The translations under genes were made by a program, and so were the position numbers. Below the pieces are notes generated by a model that had not been told where the DNA came from, did no database searches, and saw only the letters and a program-made list of their open reading frames with translations. From DASQPR01 sp035713725 (GTDB taxonomy: Bacteria > Actinomycetota > Actinomycetes > Mycobacteriales > Micromonosporaceae), in contig DASTMZ010000014.1 in assembly GCA_035713725.1 (NCBI GenBank), forward strand, positions 1 to 64,000: DNA of 64,000 nucleotides, written 5' to 3'. Shown here in pieces: positions 57,566-64,000 of this stretch. The stretch's first letter is position 1. Each line of letters starts with the position of its first letter.

Positions 57566-57639
57566 CCCGGACAACAACATCGATTACGGTCTGGCGGGTG
57601 GCTCCCGCCGCCGAGCACAACTGAAGATCATTTGACCGC

Positions 57640-57673
57640 GGCCCGGGGCACCTGCCCCGGGCCCTTGCTTTCC
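57640..57673 (+). terminator. Intrinsic terminator after the 111-aa gene
   Basis: A perfect 11-bp stem, GGCCCGGGGCA and its complement with a 2-nt loop (57640-57663), is followed by CTTGCTTTCC. Confidence 0.8.
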
Positions 57674-57738
57674 GGGACCCGTGGTCTTCCCGGCCCCCTG
57701 GGTCTGTTCCGGCCGCGAGCTGCCTACCATGGCTCGCC

Positions 57739-58611
57739 GTGACCACCTCCATCGCGCTCGTCACCTGCGCGGAAGTGCCCGACATGGAAGACGACGACCG
57801 GTTGCTCATCGCGCCGCTGGTCGCGCTCGGCTGCCGTGTCGACGTGGTGACGTGGGACGACCCGGCGGTCGACTGGGCGGGCTTCGACCTCGCCGTGTTG
57901 CGTTCGTCCTGGGACTACGCGTCTCGTCGTGACGAGTTCGTCGGGTGGGCGACGAAGGTGCCGCGGCTGGCCAACGCGGCAACCGTGGTGGCTTGGAACA
58001 CCGACAAGCGCTACCTCGCCGATTTAGCAGCGGCCGGCGTACCCGTGGTGTCGACATCGTGGGTCGAGCCGTCGGACGTGTGGCGGCTGCCGGACGGCGG
58101 CCTCTGGGTCGTGAAGCCGTCGATCAGCGTCGGGAGCAAGGATGCCGGCCGCTACGACATGACGCTCGGCGAGCATCGTGAGCACGCCGCCGATCACGTA
58201 CGGCGCCTGCAGGCCGCTGGCCGTACGGTGATGGTGCAGCCGTACCTGTCCGCGGTCGACACGCAAGGCGAGACCGCGCTGATCTACGCGGGCGGCGAGT
58301 TCAGCCACGCGATCCGTAAAGGTCCGATGCTGGATGGCCCGTACGTCGGCGTAGCGGGGCTCTACAAGCCGGAGGCGATCACGTCGCGGGAGCCATCCGA
58401 TGCCGAGCGCGCGCTGGGCGACCGAGCGCTTCGCGCGTTGCCCGGATATCTACCCGAACTGCTCTACGCGCGGGTGGACGTGATCCCCGGATCCGATGGC
58501 GCGCCACTGGTAGTCGAGCTCGAGCTGACCGAGCCGTCGTTGTATCTCGCGTTCTCGTCGGGCGCCGCCGAGAGGTTCGCCGCCGCGATCGCGACATCGG
58601 GCTCGCGCTGA
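57739..58611 (+). CDS. ATP-grasp domain protein of unknown substrate
   Basis: A 290-aa RimK-like ATP-grasp protein. SIALVTCAEVPDMEDDD opens the pre-ATP-grasp domain, WVVKPSISVGSKDAGRYD (about 125-142) carries the ATP-binding Lys, and LPELLYARVDVIPGSDGAPLVVELELTEP (245-273) the metal-binding Asp/Glu residues. Such enzymes join a carboxylate to an amine or thiol; the nearest known types include small amide ligases such as cycloserine-pathway DcsG. No pathway partner is next to it. The last 148 bp overlap the convergent ctaA gene. Confidence 0.78.
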   Translation: MTTSIALVTCAEVPDMEDDDRLLIAPLVALGCRVDVVTWDDPAVDWAGFDLAVLRSSWDYASRRDEFVGWATKVPRLANAATVVAWNTDKRYLADLAAAGVPVVSTSWVEPSDVWRLPDGGLWVVKPSISVGSKDAGRYDMTLGEHREHAADHVRRLQAAGRTVMVQPYLSAVDTQGETALIYAGGEFSHAIRKGPMLDGPYVGVAGLYKPEAITSREPSDAERALGDRALRALPGYLPELLYARVDVIPGSDGAPLVVELELTEPSLYLAFSSGAAERFAAAIATSGSR

Positions 58612-59570
58612 TCGGCCCCGAGCTGATCGGCCCCGTCGAGGACGGCCAGCGGACCCGACGGCGGCGCGGGCCGCACCGCAGCCAGCACCGCGAGCGCGGC
58701 GATCAGCACGAGGCATGCGCCGAGCAGATGTGCACCGACGAGGACCACCGGCAGCTTGGTGAAGTACTGCACGAACCCGATCGTGGCCTGCGCCGCCTCG
58801 ACCAGCACCAGCACACCGGCGGCCCGCACCGTGCGGAGCGGCGCACCGGTCGCGCGGAGCGCGAACCACGCGGCCACCGACAGCCCGATCAGCAACATCA
58901 CCAGGTCGGCGTGCAGCTGCGCGATCATCGCCGGGTCCAGACCGGTGCGGTGCGCGTGCTCGTCGCCGGCGTGCGGCCCGCTTCCGGTCACGATCGTGCC
59001 GGCGGCGAGCACCGCCGCGGTCACGCCGACGATCACCCATGCGAGGCCCTGCACCGCGGCGTGCGCGGGAACGTGCGGCGTGGGTGGCTTGGTGCGCAGC
59101 CATAACTGGTACGCCGCGGTGATGATCGCGCTCGACAGCAGGAAGTGGCAGGCGACCACCCACGGGTTCAGATCGGTGAGCACGGTGACGCCACCGAGCA
59201 CCGCCTGCGCGGGAATGCTCGCCAGCACCGCGACCGACCACCAGACGCGGCCGCGCCGGCCGGCGTCGCCGCGGTCACGTTGGGCCCAGGCCGCGATCAC
59301 ACACAGCGCGGCGAGCACGAAGACGACGAACGTCAACGTTCGGTTCGTGAACTCGATCTTGCGGTGGTAGGACACCGCCTCAGTGATCACGTACGACGAG
59401 TCCGTACAGCGCGGCCACGTGGGGCAGCCGAGTCCGGAACCGGACAGCCGTACGGCGCCGCCGGTGACCACGATGATCACGTTGGCGACCAGTGAGGCGA
59501 GTGCGAGACGCCGCAGCGTGACCGGCGACGCGAATATCGCATTCACCCGACTGATCGCATTCACGCGCAC
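58464..59570 (-). CDS. ctaA: Heme A synthase CtaA/Cox15
   Basis: An eight-helix membrane enzyme that oxidises heme O to heme A. GGAVRLSGSGLGCPTWPRC (37-55) with the cysteine pair C49/C55, and conserved heme-region histidines in SYHRKIEF (H69), VACHFLLSS, QLHADLVML and VGAHLLGA. The core ends near residue 320; a hydrophilic tail of about 50 residues continues antisense into the ATP-grasp gene. Start unclear: GTGs at 59570, 59564 and 59546 are in frame, the last two within a repeated GTGAATGCGAT. Divergent from sufR. Confidence 0.9.
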   Translation of the reverse strand: MRVNAISRVNAIFASPVTLRRLALASLVANVIIVVTGGAVRLSGSGLGCPTWPRCTDSSYVITEAVSYHRKIEFTNRTLTFVVFVLAALCVIAAWAQRDRGDAGRRGRVWWSVAVLASIPAQAVLGGVTVLTDLNPWVVACHFLLSSAIITAAYQLWLRTKPPTPHVPAHAAVQGLAWVIVGVTAAVLAAGTIVTGSGPHAGDEHAHRTGLDPAMIAQLHADLVMLLIGLSVAAWFALRATGAPLRTVRAAGVLVLVEAAQATIGFVQYFTKLPVVLVGAHLLGACLVLIAALAVLAAVRPAPPSGPLAVLDGADQLGADQREPDVAIAAANLSAAPDENARYNDGSVSSSSTTSGAPSDPGITSTRA

Positions 59571-59580
59571 ATGGTACGAC

Positions 59581-59629
59581 CGGTCCGTTGCGGGTCTGCC
59601 GGCACCAGGCCCGACACCGCAACGGACCG
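59581..59629. promoter_or_regulatory. 13-bp perfect inverted repeat between ctaA and sufR
   Basis: CGGTCCGTTGCGG (59581-59593) and its exact complement (59617-59629) are separated by 23 nt in the 129-bp divergent region. It may be an operator pair or a leader hairpin for ctaA. Confidence 0.6.
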
Positions 59630-59699
59630 TTTGCACCGTGAAATGGATCACCGACGGGTACGTTTGCGCCGCCCCACCGAAATACGTCACACTGTTGTT

Positions 59700-60533
59700 G
59701 TGAAAAAGGCGGCGGCGGTCCCGACCGGGGATGTCCGGCCGGCGGCGCCGGAGGTGCGCGACACGGCCCAGCCGATGGCGGGCGGTGCGGATCGGCGTAC
59801 CCGTGATCGCGTCACGCAGCTCCTGCTCGCGCACGGCGCCGCGACCGCCGCGGAGCTCGGTGAGGCGCTGGGGCTCAGCCCGGCGGCGATCCGCCGGCAC
59901 CTCGACGCGATGGCCGACGACGGTGACGTCATCTCGCGCGAGCGCGTGGTCTACGGCCGCCGCGGTCGCGGTCGGCCGGCCCGGGTGTTCGTGTTGACCG
60001 ACGCCGCGCGCCTGCGGACTGGGCCGCACACCTACGACGACCTGGCCACGTCCGCGCTGCGGTGGGTTTCCGCGCACGGTGGCGCGCAGGCGGTGGCCGA
60101 GTTCGCCGCCGATCAGGTCGCCGCGCTGGAGACACGGTGTCGCACGGCGATGGAGGGCGCGGGTGACGAGCCTCTCGCCCGTGCAGAGGCGCTCGCGAAG
60201 GCGTTGACCGCCGAGGGATACGCTGCCTCGGCCTCGGTGATCGCCACCGGTGGCCAGCTCTGCCAGCACCACTGCCCGGTCGCCCACGTGGCCGCCGAGT
60301 TCCCGCAGTTGTGCGAGGCGGAGACCCAGGCAATCTCGAAGCTCGTCGGCACGCACGTTCAGCGCCTCGCCACGATCGCGCACGGCGACGGCGTTTGCAC
60401 CACGCACATTCCGCGCCGCCGCGCGGGTGTTGCGGAGGAGCTGGGTATGCCAGCCGAGCGAGGCCGCGGCCGAGCCATGGCGATGCCCAGCCCCAAGACC
60501 GTATCCACCGTCAAGACTGTGAGGGACGAATAG
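59700..60533 (+). CDS. sufR: SufR-type Fe-S-sensing transcriptional regulator
   Basis: A 277-aa winged-helix repressor of the suf operon in actinobacteria and cyanobacteria. Residues 34-90 are the winged helix (VTQLLLAHGAATAAELGEAL, IRRHLDAMADDGDV). The cluster-binding cysteines are C188-x3-C192-x12-C205 in LCQHHCPVAH...LCEAE. It starts at a GTG at 59700 (MKKAAAVPT) with little leader, and its stop directly abuts the sufB start, implying autoregulation of the whole operon by Fe-S status. Confidence 0.9.
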   Translation: MKKAAAVPTGDVRPAAPEVRDTAQPMAGGADRRTRDRVTQLLLAHGAATAAELGEALGLSPAAIRRHLDAMADDGDVISRERVVYGRRGRGRPARVFVLTDAARLRTGPHTYDDLATSALRWVSAHGGAQAVAEFAADQVAALETRCRTAMEGAGDEPLARAEALAKALTAEGYAASASVIATGGQLCQHHCPVAHVAAEFPQLCEAETQAISKLVGTHVQRLATIAHGDGVCTTHIPRRRAGVAEELGMPAERGRGRAMAMPSPKTVSTVKTVRDE

Positions 60534-61967
60534 ATGACCGAGCAGACCGTCACGCCGCGGCTCACGCAAGACGAGCAGCTCGCCGCGCTCGGCAATTACG
60601 CGTACGGGTGGGCGGACACCGACACCGCCGGCGCGTCCGCGCAGCGCGGCCTGTCCGAGGCGGTGGTCCGGGACATCTCGGCGAAGAAGCACGAGCCGCA
60701 GTGGATGCTCGACCTCCGCCTGAAGGGCCTGCGGCTGTTCGACCGCAAGCCGATGCCGTCGTGGGGCGCGGACCTGTCCGACATCCGGTTCGAGAACATC
60801 AAATATTTCGTACGGTCCACCGAGAAGCAGGCGGCGAGCTGGGACGACCTGCCGCCCGACATCCGCAACACGTACGACAAGCTGGGCATCCCGGAGGCGG
60901 AGAAGCAGCGCCTGGTGGCCGGCGTCGCCGCGCAATACGAGTCCGAGGTCGTGTACCACAAGATCCGCGAGGACCTCGAGGAGCAGGGCGTCATCTTCCT
61001 GGACACCGACACCGGTCTCAAGCAGCACGAGGAACTGTTCCGCGAATACTTCGGCACGGTGATCCCGGTCGGTGACAACAAGTTCGCCGCGCTGAACACG
61101 TCGGTCTGGTCCGGTGGGTCGTTCATCTACGTGCCGAAGGGCGTGCACGTCGAGATCCCGTTGCAGGCGTACTTCCGGATCAACACCGAGAACATGGGCC
61201 AGTTCGAGCGTACGCTGATCATCGTCGACGAGGGCGCCTACGTGCACTACGTCGAGGGCTGTACGGCGCCGATCTACTCGTCCGACTCGCTGCACTCCGC
61301 GGTCGTCGAGATCATCGTGAAGAAGAACGCCCGCTGCCGCTACACCACCATCCAGAATTGGTCGAACAACGTCTACAACCTGGTCACGAAGCGCGCCACG
61401 TGCCAGGAGGGCGCGACCATGGAGTGGATCGACGGCAACATCGGGTCGAAGGTCACGATGAAATACCCGTCGGTCTACATGCTGGGCGAGCACGCCAAGG
61501 GCGAGGTGCTGTCGGTCGCGATGGCCGGTGAGGGTCAGCACCAGGACGCCGGCGCGAAGATGGTGCACGCCGCGCCGCACACGTCGTCGACGATCATCTC
61601 GAAGTCGATCGCCCGCGGCGGTGGCCGGACGTCGTACCGCGGGCTCGTGCAGGTGCTCGAGGGTTCGCACCACTCGCGCTCCACGGTGAAGTGCGACGCG
61701 CTGCTCGTCGACACGGTCTCGCGTTCGGACACGTACCCCTATGTGGACATCCGCGAGGACGACGTCGCGATGGGCCACGAGGCGACCGTCTCGAAGATCA
61801 GCGACGATCAGCTGTTCTATCTGATGAGCCGCGGCCTCACCGAGGACGAGGCGATGGCGATGATCGTGCGTGGCTTCATCGAGCCGATCGCGAAGGAACT
61901 GCCGATGGAGTATGCGCTCGAGCTGAACCGCCTCATCGAGCTGCAAATGGAGGGCGCCGTGGGGTGA
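60534..61967 (+). CDS. sufB: Fe-S cluster assembly scaffold protein SufB
   Basis: 477 aa, the scaffold subunit of the SufBCD complex that builds [4Fe-4S] clusters. Typical blocks: FENIKYFVRSTEKQAASWDD, SFIYVPKGVHVEIPLQAYFRI, EGCTAPIYSSDSLHSAVVEI and, in the C-terminal helical domain, DDQLFYLMSRGLTEDEA. It is uninterrupted: the intein found in mycobacterial SufB is absent. ATG 60534 directly follows the sufR stop. Confidence 0.97.
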   Translation: MTEQTVTPRLTQDEQLAALGNYAYGWADTDTAGASAQRGLSEAVVRDISAKKHEPQWMLDLRLKGLRLFDRKPMPSWGADLSDIRFENIKYFVRSTEKQAASWDDLPPDIRNTYDKLGIPEAEKQRLVAGVAAQYESEVVYHKIREDLEEQGVIFLDTDTGLKQHEELFREYFGTVIPVGDNKFAALNTSVWSGGSFIYVPKGVHVEIPLQAYFRINTENMGQFERTLIIVDEGAYVHYVEGCTAPIYSSDSLHSAVVEIIVKKNARCRYTTIQNWSNNVYNLVTKRATCQEGATMEWIDGNIGSKVTMKYPSVYMLGEHAKGEVLSVAMAGEGQHQDAGAKMVHAAPHTSSTIISKSIARGGGRTSYRGLVQVLEGSHHSRSTVKCDALLVDTVSRSDTYPYVDIREDDVAMGHEATVSKISDDQLFYLMSRGLTEDEAMAMIVRGFIEPIAKELPMEYALELNRLIELQMEGAVG

Positions 61968-62279
61968 TCGGCGGCCGGAGGCCGGCGATCAGCCCTACGG
62001 CGCCTAAACCGGATGGGTGGCCGCTCGCCGTCGGGGTTGAGGTAAAGCATGCGGGCGCCGTCGGACTCGCCCGAAGGCGCGGGGCAAGACCCGGCGGTTC
62101 CGCTGGGGACGGCCGGAGGCGCGGGGCAAGACCCGGCGGTTCCGCTGGGGCGGGCGGAGGCGCGTTGGCCACGCCGCAGCAGGGCTGAGCCGCGGCGGCC
62201 GGCTCGAATGCCAACCGGGCGGTGGTCAAATGCAGGCGACTGAAGTCCGAACGTTGAGACTGGGAGATCTGGTAACAGG
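61968..62279. other. sufB-sufD spacer with a 42-bp-period repeat
   Basis: 312 bp interrupt an operon that is usually tightly packed. A 34-bp exact direct repeat occupies the middle. No credible gene: frames through the repeat show only Gly/Ala/Pro-rich output. The sufD ribosome site is weak (GGGAGA 13 nt upstream). Confidence 0.5.
62075..62150. repeat. 34-bp exact direct repeat, period 42, between sufB and sufD
   Basis: Copies at 62075-62108 and 62117-62150 are identical (they begin AGGCGCGGGGCAAGACCCGG), with a truncated third start at 62158. Confidence 0.9.
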
Positions 62280-63470
62280 ATGAGCACCGAAGCACTGACG
62301 CCGGCGGCGCCGGGGCCTGCCAAGACCCGTGCGCACGCGTTGCGGTCCTTCGACGTCGCCGACTTTCCGGCCCTGACCGGCCGCGAGGAGGAGTGGCGCT
62401 TCACTCCGCTCAAGCGGCTCGGCGGCCTCGCCACGGCCGACGGCGCGTGGGAAGGCCAGCCCGGGTTCGCGGCCACCTCGGTCGAGCACGACGACCTGCC
62501 GGCCGGCGTGACTGTCGACTGGGTTGGTCGGGACGACGGTCGGCTCGGCTCGGTGCTCACGCCGTTCGACCGGATCAGTGCGCTGGCATACGGGAAGTTC
62601 GCCACCGCCACCGTGGTACGGATGGATCGCGGCGCGCTGCTGGATCGCGCGGCCGAGATTCGGGTGGTCGGCGCGAAGGCCGGCGAGCCCGACTTCGGCC
62701 ACATGTTCATCGAGGTCGGCGAGGTCGCCGAAGGCACGCTTGTGATCGAGTATTCGGGGAGCGCGACGCTCGCCGACAACGTCGAAGTGTCGGTCGGCGC
62801 GAGCGCGAACCTGACGCTGGTCACGGTCGCCGACTGGGCGCCGGACACGGTGCAGGCGCAGCACGTCAAGTTCCGCCTAGGCCGCGACGCGAAGCTCACG
62901 CACATCCAGGTCACGCTCGGCGGCGACCTGGTCCGGCAGTACACCTCGGTGGAGTACGCCGATCGGGGCGGCGACGCCGAACTGTACGGCCTCTACTTTG
63001 CGACCGCGCCCCGCGAGGGCAACGACGGCGAGCACTTCGAGCATCGTCTGCTCGTCGACCACGGCGTGCCGGACTGTCGCAGTTACGTCGGCTACCGCGG
63101 CGCGCTGCAGGGTAACGGCGCACACACCGTGTGGGTCGGGGATGTGCTCATCCGGGCCGAGGCGACCGGCACCGAGACGTACGAGATCAACCGGAACCTC
63201 GTGCTGTCCGACGGTGCGCGCGCTGACTCCGTGCCGAACCTCGAGATCGAGACCGGCGAGGTGGTCGGTGCCGGACACGCGAGCGCGACCGGTCGCTTCG
63301 ACGACGAGCAGCTGTTCTATCTGATGGCGCGCGGCATTCCCGAGGAGCAGGCTCGCCGCCTCGTGGTGCGCGGGTTCTTCGCCGAGCTGATCGGCAAGAT
63401 CCCCGTTGAAGCGCTGCGCGAGCGGCTGTCCGGCGCGATCGAGGAGCGACTCGTCGGGGCGGGTGTCTAG
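62280..63470 (+). CDS. sufD: Fe-S cluster assembly protein SufD
   Basis: 396 aa, a SufB paralogue and partner in SufBCD. EEWRFTPLKRLGGL near residue 39, the beta-helix core, VDHGVPDCRSYVGYRGALQG near 260, and the C-terminal DDEQLFYLMARGIPEEQAR matching the SufB end. ATG 62280. The Rieske gene begins 2 bp after its stop. Confidence 0.96.
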   Translation: MSTEALTPAAPGPAKTRAHALRSFDVADFPALTGREEEWRFTPLKRLGGLATADGAWEGQPGFAATSVEHDDLPAGVTVDWVGRDDGRLGSVLTPFDRISALAYGKFATATVVRMDRGALLDRAAEIRVVGAKAGEPDFGHMFIEVGEVAEGTLVIEYSGSATLADNVEVSVGASANLTLVTVADWAPDTVQAQHVKFRLGRDAKLTHIQVTLGGDLVRQYTSVEYADRGGDAELYGLYFATAPREGNDGEHFEHRLLVDHGVPDCRSYVGYRGALQGNGAHTVWVGDVLIRAEATGTETYEINRNLVLSDGARADSVPNLEIETGEVVGAGHASATGRFDDEQLFYLMARGIPEEQARRLVVRGFFAELIGKIPVEALRERLSGAIEERLVGAGV

Positions 63471-63472
63471 CC

Positions 63473-63862
63473 GTGACTGAGTTTGTGAAGGTGTGTGCCG
63501 CCGACGAGATTGCGATGGGTTCGTCGATCAGCGCGAACATCGACGGTCTCGACATCGCGATCGTGCACAGCGACGACGGCGAGTTCTACGCCATCTACGA
63601 CGAGTGCTCGCACGCGGCCGTACCCCTGTCCGAGGGCGAGGTCGAGGGCTGCACGTTGGAGTGCTGGCTACACGGCTCGCGCTTCGATCTGCGCACCGGT
63701 CAGCCGACCGGGCTGCCGGCGACCGTACCCGTGCCGGTCTACCCCGTCGAACTACGCGACGGCTTCGTGTTCGTATCCCTCGCGCCGAAGGGCCAGGCGT
63801 CCGGCGCAGAGTCCGGTGCCGGGTCCAGCGCAGGATCCGGCGCATCGAATGGAGTGAGCTAG
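63473..63862 (+). CDS. Rieske-type ferredoxin of the suf operon
   Basis: A 129-aa soluble Rieske [2Fe-2S] protein of the oxygenase-ferredoxin type. Ligands C45-x-H47 (DECSHAAVP) and C64-x2-H67 (LECWLHGSRFDLRTG). Actinobacterial suf operons commonly carry such a gene between sufD and sufC; it may supply electrons for assembly or repair. The last 22 residues are a Gly/Ala/Ser repeat beyond the domain. GTG start 63473; the stop shares one base with the sufC GTG. Confidence 0.92.
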   Translation: MTEFVKVCAADEIAMGSSISANIDGLDIAIVHSDDGEFYAIYDECSHAAVPLSEGEVEGCTLECWLHGSRFDLRTGQPTGLPATVPVPVYPVELRDGFVFVSLAPKGQASGAESGAGSSAGSGASNGVS

Positions 63863-64000
63863 TGAGCAAGCTGGAGATCCGCGACCTGAAGGTGTCGGTC
63901 AAGCTGCCCGACGGCCAGATGAAGCCGATCCTCGACGGCGTCACGCTGACCGTCGCGGCCGGCGAGACGCACGCCATCATGGGGCCGAACGGCTCGGGCA
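63862..64000 (+). CDS. sufC: Fe-S assembly ATPase SufC, partial
   Basis: The first 46 codons of SufC, cut by the window end. SKLEIRDLKVSVKLPDGQMK is followed by ILDGVTLTVAAGETHAIMGP and the start of Walker A (GPNGSG). It is the ABC-type ATPase that drives SufBCD. GTG 63862 overlaps the previous stop by one base. Confidence 0.95.
   Translation, partial: MSKLEIRDLKVSVKLPDGQMKPILDGVTLTVAAGETHAIMGPNGSG

Noticed and set aside
58464..61946. A 1160-codon open frame on the minus strand covering ctaA, sufR and sufB
   Set aside because: Only the ctaA portion shows conserved motifs. The rest is antisense to sufR and sufB, whose protein families are certain; high G+C leaves long antisense frames open.
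60534..61967. Possible intein in SufB
   Set aside because: The protein is continuous at 477 aa with no splicing blocks.

Overview
The window is chromosomal DNA from a high-GC actinobacterium. The evidence is a strongly G/C-ending codon usage, many GTG starts coupled to the previous stop (GTGA/ATGA overlaps), and lineage-typical genes: RbpA, WhiA, OpcA, a mycothiol-dependent isomerase, a DUF664/DinB protein, an AfsR/SARP regulator and a SufR-SufB-SufD-Rieske-SufC order. The gene order uvrA-uvrC-rapZ-yvcK-whiA-gap-pgk-tpiA-secG-rbpA-pgl-opcA-zwf-tal-tkt-ctaB...ctaA-suf resembles Micromonospora/Frankia-type genomes. I cannot name the genus.

Layout. (1) 1-12.6 kb holds aromatic catabolism in two divergent operons. 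The leftward one is pcaI-pcaJ-pcaH-pcaG-pcaB-pcaC, the protocatechuate branch of the beta-ketoadipate pathway. The rightward one is an aldehyde dehydrogenase, a five-gene branched-chain-amino-acid-type ABC importer and pobA. Read together they import a 4-hydroxybenzaldehyde or 4-hydroxybenzoate-like compound and convert it via protocatechuate to beta-ketoadipate and then CoA esters. The shared 409-bp intergenic region carries repeated palindromes that look like operators. (2) 12.8-23.4 kb is mixed housekeeping and accessory DNA: a class A beta-lactamase-like hydrolase coupled to typA, a SatP-type acetate carrier, a 1130-residue AfsR-like regulator, a divergent E1/ThiF-like adenylyltransferase, a YbaK deacylase, a small Cys-rich protein and a DinB-family protein. 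(3) 23.4-25.3 kb is a secreted GH16 glucanase with two discoidin-type domains and a near-perfect CebR/CelR-type operator upstream.

(4) 25.8-30.7 kb is the most unusual part: a tightly overlapping three-gene module encoding a DUF559-type nuclease, a two-winged-helix protein and a 1070-residue protein with two P-loop ATPase domains, the second HerA/FtsK-like. An imperfect 28-bp direct repeat flanks the module on both sides. This is a plausible uncharacterised mobile defence or DNA-processing system. (5) 31.0-33.7 kb holds an MBL-fold hydrolase, a mycothiol-dependent isomerase homologue and RsgA.

(6) 34.3-55.4 kb is the conserved core: uvrA, a Tat/lipoprotein Rieske protein, uvrC, rapZ-yvcK-whiA, the triose-phosphate glycolytic operon gap-pgk-tpiA with secG, rbpA, and the leftward pentose-phosphate operon tkt-tal-zwf-opcA-pgl. 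(7) 55.8-64 kb holds ctaB, a small unknown gene, an ATP-grasp gene that overlaps the end of ctaA convergently, then the Fe-S assembly operon sufR-sufB-sufD-Rieske ferredoxin-sufC, with sufC cut by the window end. CtaB and CtaA make heme O and heme A for cytochrome oxidase.

A recurring trait is short tandem repeats, often in frame at protein ends or linkers (PcaG, AfsR, UvrA, UvrC, the TpiA N-terminal extension) and also between genes (47.47, 47.83, 55.4, 55.6 and 62.1 kb). I saw no tRNA, rRNA, CRISPR array, transposase or integrase.
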